Below, in pieces: positions 1 to 7,863 of a stretch of 16,470 nt of DNA. Both the position numbers and the translations under genes were made by a program. The DNA lies in NCBI GenBank assembly GCA_016711805.1, contig JADJSH010000025.1, positions 1 to 16,470 on the forward strand. The letters are read 5' to 3'. Each line of letters opens with the position of its first letter. The first letter of the stretch is position 1. Below the pieces are notes generated by a model. The model was not told where the DNA came from and did not search any database. It saw only the letters and a program-made list of their open reading frames with translations. This DNA is from Bacteroidota bacterium (GTDB lineage: Bacteria; Bacteroidota; Bacteroidia; B-17B0; Aurantibacillaceae).

Positions 1-432
1 ATCAAAATACTTGGTGTTGGATTTTTTAAATAACGCAGGTGTATACACTTCTACTTCGGGCACAGGACTTTCTGTTTTAGAAATCTCCTTCATGGTGCCA
101 GAAATCACCACTTCATCTAAACTCCAATGCATCTGGCATTAAATTTTACATTCACTACAAGATTTTCATTTTCTTTGTGAATGACTATTTTTTCAAATGG
201 TTTGTAACCAATTGCCGGGAAATTCTTAAAGTATATTTCCCAATTTTTCAGAAGTTGAAACGATAAATGCCTTTTTCGTTGTGTACTTGTGCCAATGTTT
301 GTTCCAACCAACCAACTGAAGCCAAAACTTACCAAACCTGTATCTGACTTCACCACTCCTTTTACAGAAGCAGCTTGAGAGAAATCCAAGTATTGGAAAC
401 ATTAAAAGCAATAATAGTATTCGAAATAGCAT
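1..432 (-). CDS. TonB-dependent receptor, N-terminal part (frameshifted, cut by window edge)
   Basis: The gene runs off the left edge, so only the N-terminus is present. From the ATG at 432 there is a hydrophobic signal peptide (MLFRILLLLLMFPI), then a CarboxypepD_reg-like beta-sandwich (VKGVVKSDTG, VGTNIGTST, AIGYKPFEKIVIHKENENL). After that comes the start of the TonB plug, readable at about 1-115 as DEVVISGTMKEISKTESPVP and VEVYTPA. The order signal peptide, CarboxypepD_reg-like, plug is the standard layout of Bacteroidota outer-membrane TonB-dependent receptors. The reading frame shifts at least three times (near 385, 290-230 and 125), which looks like sequencing error because conserved residues continue across each shift. 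Divergence from a DtxR-type regulator suggests a role in metal or metal-chelate uptake; this is inference from context, and the substrate cannot be told from the part seen. Confidence 0.82.
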
Positions 433-482
433 TTTTTAAATTATAGTCAAAGTTCTATCATTTTATATAATTAAAATTATTA

Positions 483-500
483 TTTTTGGTTGACCAAAAA
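483..500. promoter_or_regulatory. Palindromic operator candidate in the divergent regulator/receptor promoter
   Basis: TTTTTGGT-TG-ACCAAAAA is a perfect inverted repeat with 8-base arms and a 2-base spacer. It lies 8 bases before the ATG of the DtxR-type regulator and about 50 bases before the start of the divergent TonB-dependent receptor. Known DtxR/IdeR/MntR operators are similar AT-rich palindromes with a central GGT..ACC-like core. Autoregulation and co-regulation of the receptor is therefore the natural inference, but no binding data exist here. Confidence 0.6.
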
Positions 501-508
501 ATTAATTC

Positions 509-1161
509 ATGCAATCCGAAACTATAGAGAACTATTTAAAAACCATTTATCATCTTTCTGCTGGTAATTCTAATATCGTTAACAATAAACAACTAGCCGA
601 AAAATTACATGTGATTCCAGCAACAGTAACCGAAGCTGTAAAATTGCATGAATTAAAACCGGTGATTTATGAAAAATCGTATGGCACACGATTAACCATC
701 TGGCTCTAAAATGGCGTTAAATATTGTTCGACGCACCGCATTTGGAAACCCACCTTGCTAATGAATTAGGTTTTGGTTGGGACGAAGTGCATGAAATTGC
801 GGAAGAATTGAGCATATTAAAAATGACAAACCTACGTTAAAAAATTATCTGAGAAATTAGGTCACCCAAATTTCCGACCCGCACGTGGAGAGATCCAATA
901 CCTGATGAAAAGGGAAAATTCAAAAAAGTAATTTCATCAAATTATCTGAAGTAAAATAAAAAAGTCATTACAAGATAATGGGCGTTACTGGACCATTCAC
1001 GACCTTTTAAAATATCCTAGAAAACATCAGTTAATTATTAGAGCCTCTATCAACATTAAAACGATTGAAGAATTTGATAATTCTATTATTTTGGTTTGTC
1101 AGAAAAGAAGTGAGCATCAGATCCTAAAGCGGCTGAATGTATTATTGTGGAGACTTTGTAA
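509..1161 (+). CDS. DtxR/MntR-family metal-dependent transcriptional regulator (frameshifted)
   Basis: The first 66 codons are open and give a winged-helix DNA-binding domain (QSETIENYLKTIYHLS, NNKQLAEKLHVIPATVTEAV). Downstream the family continues in other frames: RRHRIWETHLANELGFGWDEVHEIAEELEHI, broken as written here, forms the metal-binding and dimerisation helices with the expected His and Glu residues. DPHGEPIPDEKG follows. A C-terminal FeoA/SH3-like part (LEKHQLIIRASINIKTIEEF) ends at TAA 1159-1161. The restored length is about 217 residues, normal for the family. At least five single-base indels are needed to restore it. It probably represses metal-uptake genes when Mn(II) or Fe(II) is bound; the metal cannot be decided from sequence alone. 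The gene diverges from a TonB-dependent receptor with an operator-like palindrome between them. Confidence 0.85.
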
Positions 1162-1178
1162 TTTCTTTTAATCTTAAG

Positions 1179-1409
1179 ATTTGGGCGTGTCCGCAGGGGG
1201 CGAACCGGGCTGTCCGTTGCAATCTTTGCACATCTGAGGAAAGATCCGCCAGAAGTTGCCGCTAATCCCTCGCGCAGGACTTGCCACAATTAAAATTGGA
1301 ATTGCTATTTCAAAATATTGAAATCAAGATCGCGTGAGGAAGGTGGAAATCCCTTTGTGTTCCAGTAAAAGATTGAACGAATACTGACTCCGCAGGGACA
1401 CGCCCTAAT
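1179..1409. repeat. Long imperfect inverted repeat, copy 1 (GGGCGTGTCC ends)
   Basis: The element starts ATTTGGGCGTGTCC and ends GGACACGCCCTAAT, giving a 10-base perfect terminal inverted repeat (GGGCGTGTCC / GGACACGCCC). The two halves are diverged inverted copies of each other: both contain a CAATCTTT block and an outer GCAGG block. It is G+C-richer than its surroundings and fills the gap between two convergent genes. Its last base, C1405, is also the first base of the complement of the downstream gene's stop codon. Related copies are at about 3300-3390 and 7466-7712. It could act as a bidirectional terminator; that is inference. Confidence 0.7.
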
Positions 1410-3077
1410 AATTAATTAAAGCAACAGCCATATATTTAGGTGCTTTAACCTGATACATCAACGTTAACTTCTTACTATCTTTTGCTTGTATCGTAGAACG
1501 CCATTTTAAAATGCCTGTCGCTTCATCATACTTAGCTCCTGATAATTCTTTCTGTCAACCACTACTGATTTATCTTGAGCTAATGGTAATTGATCTTCTA
1601 CTTCAATTTCACTTTTGTTGCTCAGAATTTTTCATCGTAATTTCATAGGGTATACTGATGTAAAATATCGTTATCCAATACTTTTTGAGAACATTTTTCT
1701 TTTATCTTTTGACGTTTAATCGCAATGTTTTTATCAATTCCCAAAGACAATTGAATGGTATCTTCTGTTCCACCTGGCACTAAACTCGTATTTCCAACAT
1801 AAGAACCATCGTAATATATAGAGGCTTCGCCACCCATGGTAATGGCATCTTCCCAATCAGATAATACCGCAGTTAAATACACATTGTTATTTAATTTAGG
1901 AATGGCTTTGTAACGGTAATTTGTTTTTAAATCCTTTACCATAATAGCTGCAAAATGCTCTTTACCATCACTTGGAATGTTATAATTTAATTTGATTTCA
2001 TATTCTGTTTCAATCACATTTTCGCTTACCGATGTATACTCATAAGCATTTTGTGCAGCCACCGATTGTTCTTGTTCTTTTTCAAGTAAATCTATAATCA
2101 TCTGCTTTTGCTTTGTCTGAATAACCGCTCCCTGCTGCCGGTGCTGAAAGAACCTACTGTCTTTATTATTATTTTTTTTTTATACGGATTGCAACCTAAA
2201 TACCAAGGTGATAAGGAAGGAATATTATACGAACGATTTGGATTAGCTGTTGAAACCAATTTTACATTCCCCAATCTATTCCTGACTCTTGGTGAATTTG
2301 TGCTTTGTAGGTTAGCTTTACATTTTGACGCTCGACATAGCTCTTAAATCATAAGAAGGTGTCCAACCTGCATTAGTGATATAATAATTTAAACTAACAG
2401 TAGCTTGTGTAGCTTGATCAGCAATGACATGAACTAAAATGCTATAATCTACCTGCTCCACTTCACCAGTATTATTTTGATTAGTTAATTCACGACTCAC
2501 ATTAACAATTCGTTCATTTAAAATTGTTTTTTAGCTTCTAATTTTCGCGTTCACGCTTTAATTTTAGTTGCTCAGTATTGATATTATATAGTTTCTCTCA
2601 AATACGTTAAACCATCTTTTAAAGATGCGATACTATCCGCTTTGATTGGCCTTTATATAAACTATAATTCAATAACACATTTTTTCAGTAGAAAGCTCTG
2701 ATTTAGAAGTGATGTCTTCAATTAAGTAATTTAATTCTTGTAAACTATCATTTACTTGTTTTAATAATTTCTTGTAACGCACATCTCCGTTTAATTTCGC
2801 TTTATCAAATTCTGGGTAATGCACTTTGCGTTGAATATCAGCAATGATAAAATTACCATTGCCTGATGCTTGATAGCCGAAGCATTAATACAATTTTCTA
2901 ATCCAGAAAGATGATGGTATTTTGACCCGCTACCAAATTAACCAAGGTATTACGATGCACTTGCGCACCTTGTGTGTACACAATAATTTTTTCAGGTTTT
3001 GATTTGATTGTTTTTCTGTTTTCTGCTGCGTTTGCTTTTACGATTGTTAACAGAACACAAATATTAAAGAATTTCAT
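1405..3077 (-). CDS. DUF4140/DUF4139 domain protein (MuiA-like), frameshifted
   Basis: From ATG 3077 the product begins MKFFNICVLLTIVKANAAEN, a signal peptide. A DUF4140-type beta domain follows (KIIVYTQGAQVHRNTLVNL), then a charged helical coiled-coil stretch (about 2860-2500), and the C-terminal DUF4139 beta domain. Diagnostic pieces of the last are YYITNAGWTPSYDLRA, LTYKAQIHQESGIDWGNVKL, PWYL, YNIPSDGKEHFAAI and VYLTAVLSDWEDAI. The end is KLTLMYQVKAPKYMAVALINY then TAG (1405-1407). The restored length is about 557 residues, usual for Bacteroidota members. Several one-base indels break the frame, and two open pieces (2318-2500, 1643-2101) are fragments of this one gene. E. coli-type relatives are called mucoidy inhibitor A, but the molecular function of the family is unknown. 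Its location should be periplasm or cell surface, given the signal peptide. Confidence 0.88.
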
Positions 3078-3143
3078 AAGGTGATTTTTAGAATTTCATG
3101 TAGATGTATAGAAATTAAAAATTCCATAAATTATTTTTAATAT

Positions 3144-3275
3144 GAGGGCGCGTTCGGCTGTGGGTTTAAAGCCCTCATCCCCTGACCCTTTGATGATAGT
3201 TTATTGTTTTAGTAGAATCATCGAATCCTGCCGATTTCCCTCGGTGAGAACCTTCCCTCTCCCTGCGGGAGAGGG
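3144..3275. repeat. G+C-rich intergenic repeat with strong hairpins
   Basis: This lies in the 379-base gap between the DUF4139 gene and recR. GAGGGC (3144-3149) can pair with GCCCTC (3171-3176). A perfect 9-base hairpin CCCTCTCCC-TGC-GGGAGAGGG occupies 3255-3275. The CCCTCATCCCCTGACCC and GGTGAGGGC pieces around them resemble common Bacteroidota intergenic palindromes. No open reading frame here has protein-like content. It may act in RNA 3'-end formation for recR or simply be a dispersed repeat. Confidence 0.6.
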
Positions 3276-3299
3276 ATTGGTGAGGGCACTAGCACCAAC

Positions 3300-3390
3300 G
3301 CCGTGAGGGGATTGCAGCGAAAATCCTTTTTATGAGGGACGAATAAAAAGATTGCAGCGTAAAGCCCGACCCGCAGGGACACGCCCAAAT
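3300..3390. repeat. Half copy (right arm) of the GGGCGTGTCC-ended repeat, copy 2
   Basis: This ends GGACACGCCCAAAT, the same terminus as copies 1 and 3. Inward it carries ATTGCAGCG, AAAATCCTTTTTATGAGGGACGAAT and ATTGCAGCGTAAAGCCC. On the complementary strand these match the left arm of copy 3 at 7466-7600 (GGCTTTACGCT, ATTCGT-CCTCA and AAAAGGATTTTCGCTGCAAT in the same order). Only one arm is present; the partner side is replaced by the unrelated hairpin repeat at 3144-3275. Confidence 0.65.
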
Positions 3391-3412
3391 AATCACTGAT
3401 CAAAAAGGAAAC

Positions 3413-3453
3413 AACATCCCTCCCCTTCGGGTACTCCCTTCAAAGGGAGAAAG
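3413..3453. repeat. Short palindromic repeat next to the recR stop
   Basis: The element contains CTCCCTT-CA-AAGGGAG (3434-3449), a perfect 7-base hairpin, preceded by CCCTCCCCTTCGGGTA and followed by GAAAG. The same layout, with CCCCCTT-CA-AAGGGGG, is found inside the phosphatase gene at 16129-16168. It begins 4 bases beyond the recR stop codon and could serve as a terminator for recR. Confidence 0.65.
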
Positions 3454-3456
3454 AAA

Positions 3457-4074
3457 CTAACGCGCTAAACTATTATTGTAAGGAATACGATTGACGATAG
3501 AACGCCCTAAAGTAACTTCATCGGTATATTCTAATTCATCACCTACGGCAATACCACGAGCAATAGCAGATAAAGTTAAATTGTATGGCGCCAATTTTTT
3601 GAAGATAAAGAAACTTGTAGTCTCTCCTTCCATGGTTGCATTAAGTGCTAAAATAATTTCGGTGACTTCTTGACGTGATACTTTAGATACTAATGAATCA
3701 ATGGTTAAGTTACTTGGTCCTATTCCTTCCATTGGAGAAATTAATCCGCCTAGTACATGATACACGCCTTTATAAAGACCAGTGTTTTCAATAGCCATCA
3801 CATCTCTGTAATCTTGTACCACACAAACTACTTGTTGGTTGCGAATAGGATTAGCGCACACATCACAAATATCATGATCGGAAATGGTGTGGCAGTTTTT
3901 ACAAAATTTTAAATCTTGCTTTAAGGCTTTTAAAACGTCTGAGAAGTTTGTAATATCTTGAGCATCTTGCTTAATTAAATGCAACACATATCGCAAGGCT
4001 GATTTTTTTCCAACACCAGGCAAGCTCGAAAAATGAGCGACTGCTTGTTCTATTAACTTTGACGAAAATTCCAC
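3457..4074 (-). CDS. recR: Recombination mediator protein RecR
   Basis: An intact 205-residue protein, the normal RecR length. Residues 18-26 (LPGVGKKSA) form the helix-hairpin-helix motif. Cys58, Cys61, Cys70 and Cys73 form the C4 zinc finger (CKNCHTISDHDICDVC). A Toprim domain follows from about residue 81 (VVCVVQDYRDVMAIE, HVLGGLISPMEGIGP, EIILALNATMEGETTSFFI), ending in the conserved VGDELEYTDEVTLGRSI stretch. RecR acts with RecO/RecF to load RecA on gapped or single-stranded DNA. The gene starts 21 bases after the stop of the upstream TPR-PD40 gene on the same strand, so it is probably the second gene of that transcript. It is the only long conserved gene here without a frameshift. Confidence 0.97.
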   Translation of the reverse strand: MEFSSKLIEQAVAHFSSLPGVGKKSALRYVLHLIKQDAQDITNFSDVLKALKQDLKFCKNCHTISDHDICDVCANPIRNQQVVCVVQDYRDVMAIENTGLYKGVYHVLGGLISPMEGIGPSNLTIDSLVSKVSRQEVTEIILALNATMEGETTSFFIFKKLAPYNLTLSAIARGIAVGDELEYTDEVTLGRSIVNRIPYNNSLAR

Positions 4075-4095
4075 TTAGTACAAAAGGTGTTGAAA

Positions 4096-5654
4096 TTACT
4101 TTGCTAATTCAATATTCATATTAATCTCCGCTTGATAAGATACCTTATCAAACACTTCAATATTTTTTGTAACTGGCTTGTAACCTGGAGCATCAATTAA
4201 CATTTGATATTTACCTGAGGTAAAATAACCACAAAACGACCTGTTGCTGGATTTGGTAAATAGTTACCCATTAACTCTTTCGAAATATTATCATTTTACC
4301 GAAATAAATACATCACTATAATTAATCTCCGAACTATCTTTTGCTGAATTCCACCAATAACAACTGAGTAGTCGCTTTCCACTTCATTAAACGTTACGCG
4401 ATAAATATCAAAATCACCTTGTCCGCCATTTTTTGCAGAAGCGATGTAACCATATTTTCCATTTTTAGAAATACGGAAATTCATATCGTCATCGGTTGTA
4501 TTGATTGGGTAACCAATATTTTTAGGACTTGAAAGTATTAGTTGTTTCATCAAAATTAGATTTAAAAATATCATACCCACCCATACTTGTATGACCTTTT
4601 GATGAGAAATATAATGTTTTTCCGTCTGGCGAAATATTTGGAAAATCCTCATCATAAGGTGTATTAATTTCTTTACCAGCATTCATTGGCTCCGACCATT
4701 TTTTACCTATTTTTTTACAGATATAGATATCCGTACCACCTATTCCACCTTTACGGCTACTCGCAAAATATAAAGTGTTACCATCCGAAGAAATAGAAGC
4801 TGCAATTTCATCACCACCAGCATTGATTTTCGCGTCTAATTTTTCTGGTTTGCCATATACACCCTGTGCATCTAACTTACTGATATAAATATTTCCCTTA
4901 CCTAATCCTTCTGGCATGTATAACAAAATATTATCACCTGTTTCGCTTAAGCCAATTACTTCCATACCAGCATTTCCAGCGTTAATAGGAGCGCCAGTCG
5001 GACTTGCTTTACATACTCACCATTTACAACTCTAGAGATATATAAATGGAGTTATTGTAATTTCCATTTCCATTTTCTCAGCATTTTTTTTGGACGCTTT
5101 GTATTATAAATTAAAAATGATTCGTTAGAAGTTACAAAGGGATAATAGTCGCTATTCTGAATTAATATTTGAACCTAAGTTTTGAAACATCACATCAACG
5201 GGAATTTCATTAACTCTTTAGCATTAATACAATGTTGTATTTGCAAATCAGCATCTACTAAATTAAAAACGGTTCCTTTGGCATCTGCTTTAAATTTTTT
5301 AAAAGCAAGTACGGCGTCATCAAAACGATTTGCGTATTGATAAGCTCTACCCAACAAATAATCCGCATTAGGATCGTGTTTTTCCTTTACGAGTCACAAT
5401 TTCTAAATAAGGCACTGCCTTACTTTTATTCATACTATTATTTAAGTAGCAAACACCTACGTTATAATTATATGATTCATTCTCTTGAATCTTCATTTAA
5501 CAATTGTAAATAATCGGTTAGCGCATCTTCATAATTACCAACTTTCATTTTATTAGCAGCCTCTTCAGGAGTAACTTTTGTTAATCCATCTTCTTGTGCT
5601 ATACATAAAAAAAGTAAAACCAGATAATAATAGTAATGTAAAATGTTTGTTCAT
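4096..5654 (-). CDS. TPR and PD40 (WD40-like propeller) exported protein, frameshifted
   Basis: From ATG 5654 the product has a signal peptide (MNKHFTLLLLSGFTFFMYS). A TPR region follows (TPEEAANKMKVGNYEDALTD, YNYNVGVCYLNNSM, DYLLGRAYQYANRFDDAVLA). Next are PD40 propeller blades (SDYYPFVTSNESFLIYNTKR, AASISSDGNTLYFASSRKGG, FPNISPDGKTLYFSSKGHTS, ISKNGKYGYIASAKNGGQGD). The C-terminal part is CarboxypepD_reg-like (YQMLIDAPGYKPVTKNI-type, written here as KMLIDAPGYKPVTKNIEVFD), ending NIELAK-stop at 4096. The restored length is about 519 residues. This is the order TPR, WD40-like, CRD seen in the type IX secretion protein PorE and related OmpA-family proteins, but the C-terminal OmpA-like domain is absent: the stop lies 21 bases before recR. 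Many single-base indels break the gene. It probably sits in the periplasm or at the outer membrane; the function is unknown. Confidence 0.85.
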
Positions 5655-5799
5655 TTTGAAAATGGTTTAATAATAGAACACTAATTTATACAATTTAGCA
5701 GGAATTGACACGCTAATGTGAAAACTGTTGAAATAGTTTGAAAAAAACGCGTTCTATTTCACTAATATTGATATTAAGTACTTATTAAATCTCAAAACA
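5655..5799. promoter_or_regulatory. Divergent intergenic region
   Basis: This 145-base AT-rich gap separates the divergent TPR-PD40 gene and the substrate-binding protein gene and must hold both promoters. A weak plus-strand candidate is TTTG (5737-5740) with TAATATTG (5763-5770); the 22-base spacing and the imperfect -7 element make this uncertain. No palindromic operator is obvious. Confidence 0.3.
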
Positions 5800-7464
5800 A
5801 TGATTTCATCCCTAAAATCAATCCGATTAGTCACAATCTGCTTTTTAACCTTGCTCTAACAGCAACTTGGCGACCCAAAAAAGATGAAGATAATCGAACT
5901 GTGTTTAATTACAACGAAATGGCTGGCATCTCTGGCCTAGATCCTGCTTCGGCTAACAATACAGAAGATATTTGGGGTGTAAATCAAGTATATAATGGAT
6001 TAGTTCAATTAAATGATTCATTGCAAGTAAGACCATGTATTGCTAAAAAATGGTGGATTAGCGATGATGGATTAACTTATACATTTATTTTAAGAGACGA
6101 TGTTTATTTTCATGATAATCAATGTTTTGAAGGTGGAAAAGGAAGAAAAGTAACGGCTAAAGATTTTGTGATTTCTTTCAACCGTTTATATGATGCTCGC
6201 GTAAGTAGCGCTGTATCTTTATTATCAAACATCGATCGTACCGAAAAAACGGGCTATAAAGGTTTTACGTCTACAAACGATTCCACTTTTGTGGTTTACT
6301 TAAAAGAACCATTGAGTGCTTTTTTAAGTGTATTAACCATGAAATATTTCTCAGTAATACCTTACGAAGCTCCTGATTTTTACGGTCAAGATTTTAGACG
6401 CAACCCCGTTGGTACAGGCCCTTTTAAATTTAAATTATGGGAAGAAGGTACTAAATTGGTTTTACTAAAAAATGAAAAGTATTTTGAATATGATGGCAAA
6501 AATCGCCTACCCTATTTAGATGCAGTTACTATCTCATTTGTAAAAGATAGAGAAACTGCCTTTATGGAATTATTAAATGGTAAATACGACATGTTAAGTG
6601 GTGCTGATGCCTTTAACATCAACGAAGTGTTAGATAAAAACGGAGACTTACAACCTGAGTATAACACGAAGTTTATTTTACAAAAACAAAACTTTTTAAA
6701 AACAGATTATTTAGGAATTCTAGTAGATGAGAACATCTGACATTGTAAAAAAATCGCCTTTAAAAATTAAAGCTTTACGTAAAGCCATCAATTACGGTTT
6801 TGATCGTGTTAAAATGGTGAAATTCTTCCGTAAAAATATTGGTTATCCTGCAACGGCTGGTTTTATTCCAAACGGTATGCCTTCTTTTGATGAGAAAATA
6901 GTAAAAGGTTATAATTACAATCCTGATAAAGTTCGTCAGTTATTAATTGAAGCAGGTTTCCCAGATGGAAAAGATTTACCTGAAATTACTTTACACACTA
7001 CTGATAATTATTTAGAACAAACAGAATTTATCCAATCTCAATTAGCAGAAAATAATATCAAAGTAAATATTAGCGTGGATAAACCTGTCGTATTGCGCCA
7101 AGCGGTAGCTGCTTGCGAATACAACTTATTTAAAAAATCATGGGTAGGAGATTATGCAGATGAAGAAAACGTTATGCACTTATTCTACAGTAAAAACTTT
7201 GCTCCAGTTGGGTCAAACTACACACATTACAAAAACCCAGAGTTTGATGTATTATTTGAAAAGTATTGCGCGAACAAAACCGTGAGGTAAAAATGGCTTT
7301 ACCAACAAATGGATCAAATGTTAATTGATGATGCGCCAATTGTTCCTTTATATTACGATCAAATTATTCGTTTAGTGCACAAGAACATTAAGAACTTAAC
7401 CACAAATCCAATGAACTTGCTTAACCTTAAGTTGGTTAAGAAGGAATTAAAGAAGGAGGATTAG
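5800..7464 (+). CDS. ABC transporter substrate-binding lipoprotein, family 5 (oligopeptide type), frameshifted
   Basis: ATG 5800 gives MISSLKSIRLVTICFLTLL followed by a damaged lipobox (TA-TWRPKKDED; the Cys is probably lost to an indel at about 5855-5870). The mature part is a classic SBP_bac_5 fold: FNYNEMAGISGLDPASANNT, VYNGLVQLNDSLQVRPCIAK, WWISDDGLTYTFILRDDVYF, KVTAKDFVISFNRL, NPVGTGPFKFKLW. A second open piece (6727-7290) continues it: LRKAINYGFDRVKMV, NPDKVRQLLIEAGFPDGKDL, ESAE-type helices, and SWVGDYADEENVMHLFYS. The tail in a third frame is QMDQMLIDDAPIVPLYYD, ending at TAG 7462-7464. The restored length is about 555 residues. Frame breaks lie near 5853, 6735 and 7275. It should bind a peptide or similar ligand and deliver it to an inner-membrane ABC permease. 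No permease or ATPase gene is next to it, so it is an orphan component here. Confidence 0.9.
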
Positions 7465-7465
7465 T

Positions 7466-7712
7466 ATTTGGGCGTGAGGTTTCCTTATTATGTGGGAAAT
7501 ATTTTGGGGCGTTCCGGCGCAGAACTACAGGCGCCGTCAGGCTTTACGCTCCAATCTTTATTCGTGCCTCACAAAAAGGATTTTCGCTGCAATCCTTAAC
7601 GCTAAATTTAGCACCTTACACCGCGTTAGGGATGCGAGCGAAAATCCTTTGCCTGCCTCTTGCAAAGATTGCAGCGGGCAGCCCGGGCCGCAGGCAACGC
7701 CCTACGCCCTAA
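7466..7712. repeat. Long imperfect inverted repeat, copy 3
   Basis: The element starts ATTTGGGCGTG two bases after the stop of the upstream gene and ends near CAACGCCCTACGCCCTAA. The left arm reads GGCTTTACGCTCCAATCTTT, then AAAAGGATTTTCGCTGCAAT, then CTTAACGC. The complement of the right arm reads GGGCTGCCCGCTGCAATCTT, then CAAAGGATTTTCGCTCGCAT, then CCCTAACGCG. The halves are thus inverted copies about 100 bases long that could form a large cruciform or RNA hairpin. A 95-codon open frame through it is a by-product of the repeat. Confidence 0.72.
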
Positions 7713-7863
7713 AAAGCCTTTTTCAACATCAAAAAAACATCGTTAAAAACATTTTTTTAATATCCATTCATTATTAGTTATCTTTAACCCTTTTGAGAAG
7801 GTAAGGAGTTGGATATAAAGGAATTAGACTAAATCTCAAAAGCGTTACTAAAAGCAATTAATT
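7713..7863 (+). promoter_or_regulatory. Leader of the RND transporter gene
   Basis: This AT-rich leader follows the repeat. TATCTTTA (7779-7786) is close to the Bacteroidota -7 consensus TAnnTTTG and lies 78 bases before the ATG, but I see no TTTG at the proper -33 distance, so the promoter call is weak. GAAGGTAAGGAG (7796-7807) is purine-rich but too far from the ATG to serve as its ribosome binding site. Confidence 0.3.

Noticed and set aside
1086..1289. 67-codon open frame on the minus strand
   Set aside because: It runs from repeat copy 1 back over the end of the DtxR-type gene and has no protein-like content.
2108..2347. 79-codon open frame on the plus strand
   Set aside because: It lies antisense inside the DUF4139 gene, whose conserved residues (LTYKAQIHQESGIDWGNVKL) are encoded on the other strand.
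3218..3403. 61-codon open frame on the minus strand
   Set aside because: It is read through the hairpin repeats between recR and the DUF4139 gene.
7490..7777. 95-codon open frame on the plus strand
   Set aside because: It is made almost entirely of the long inverted repeat (copy 3).
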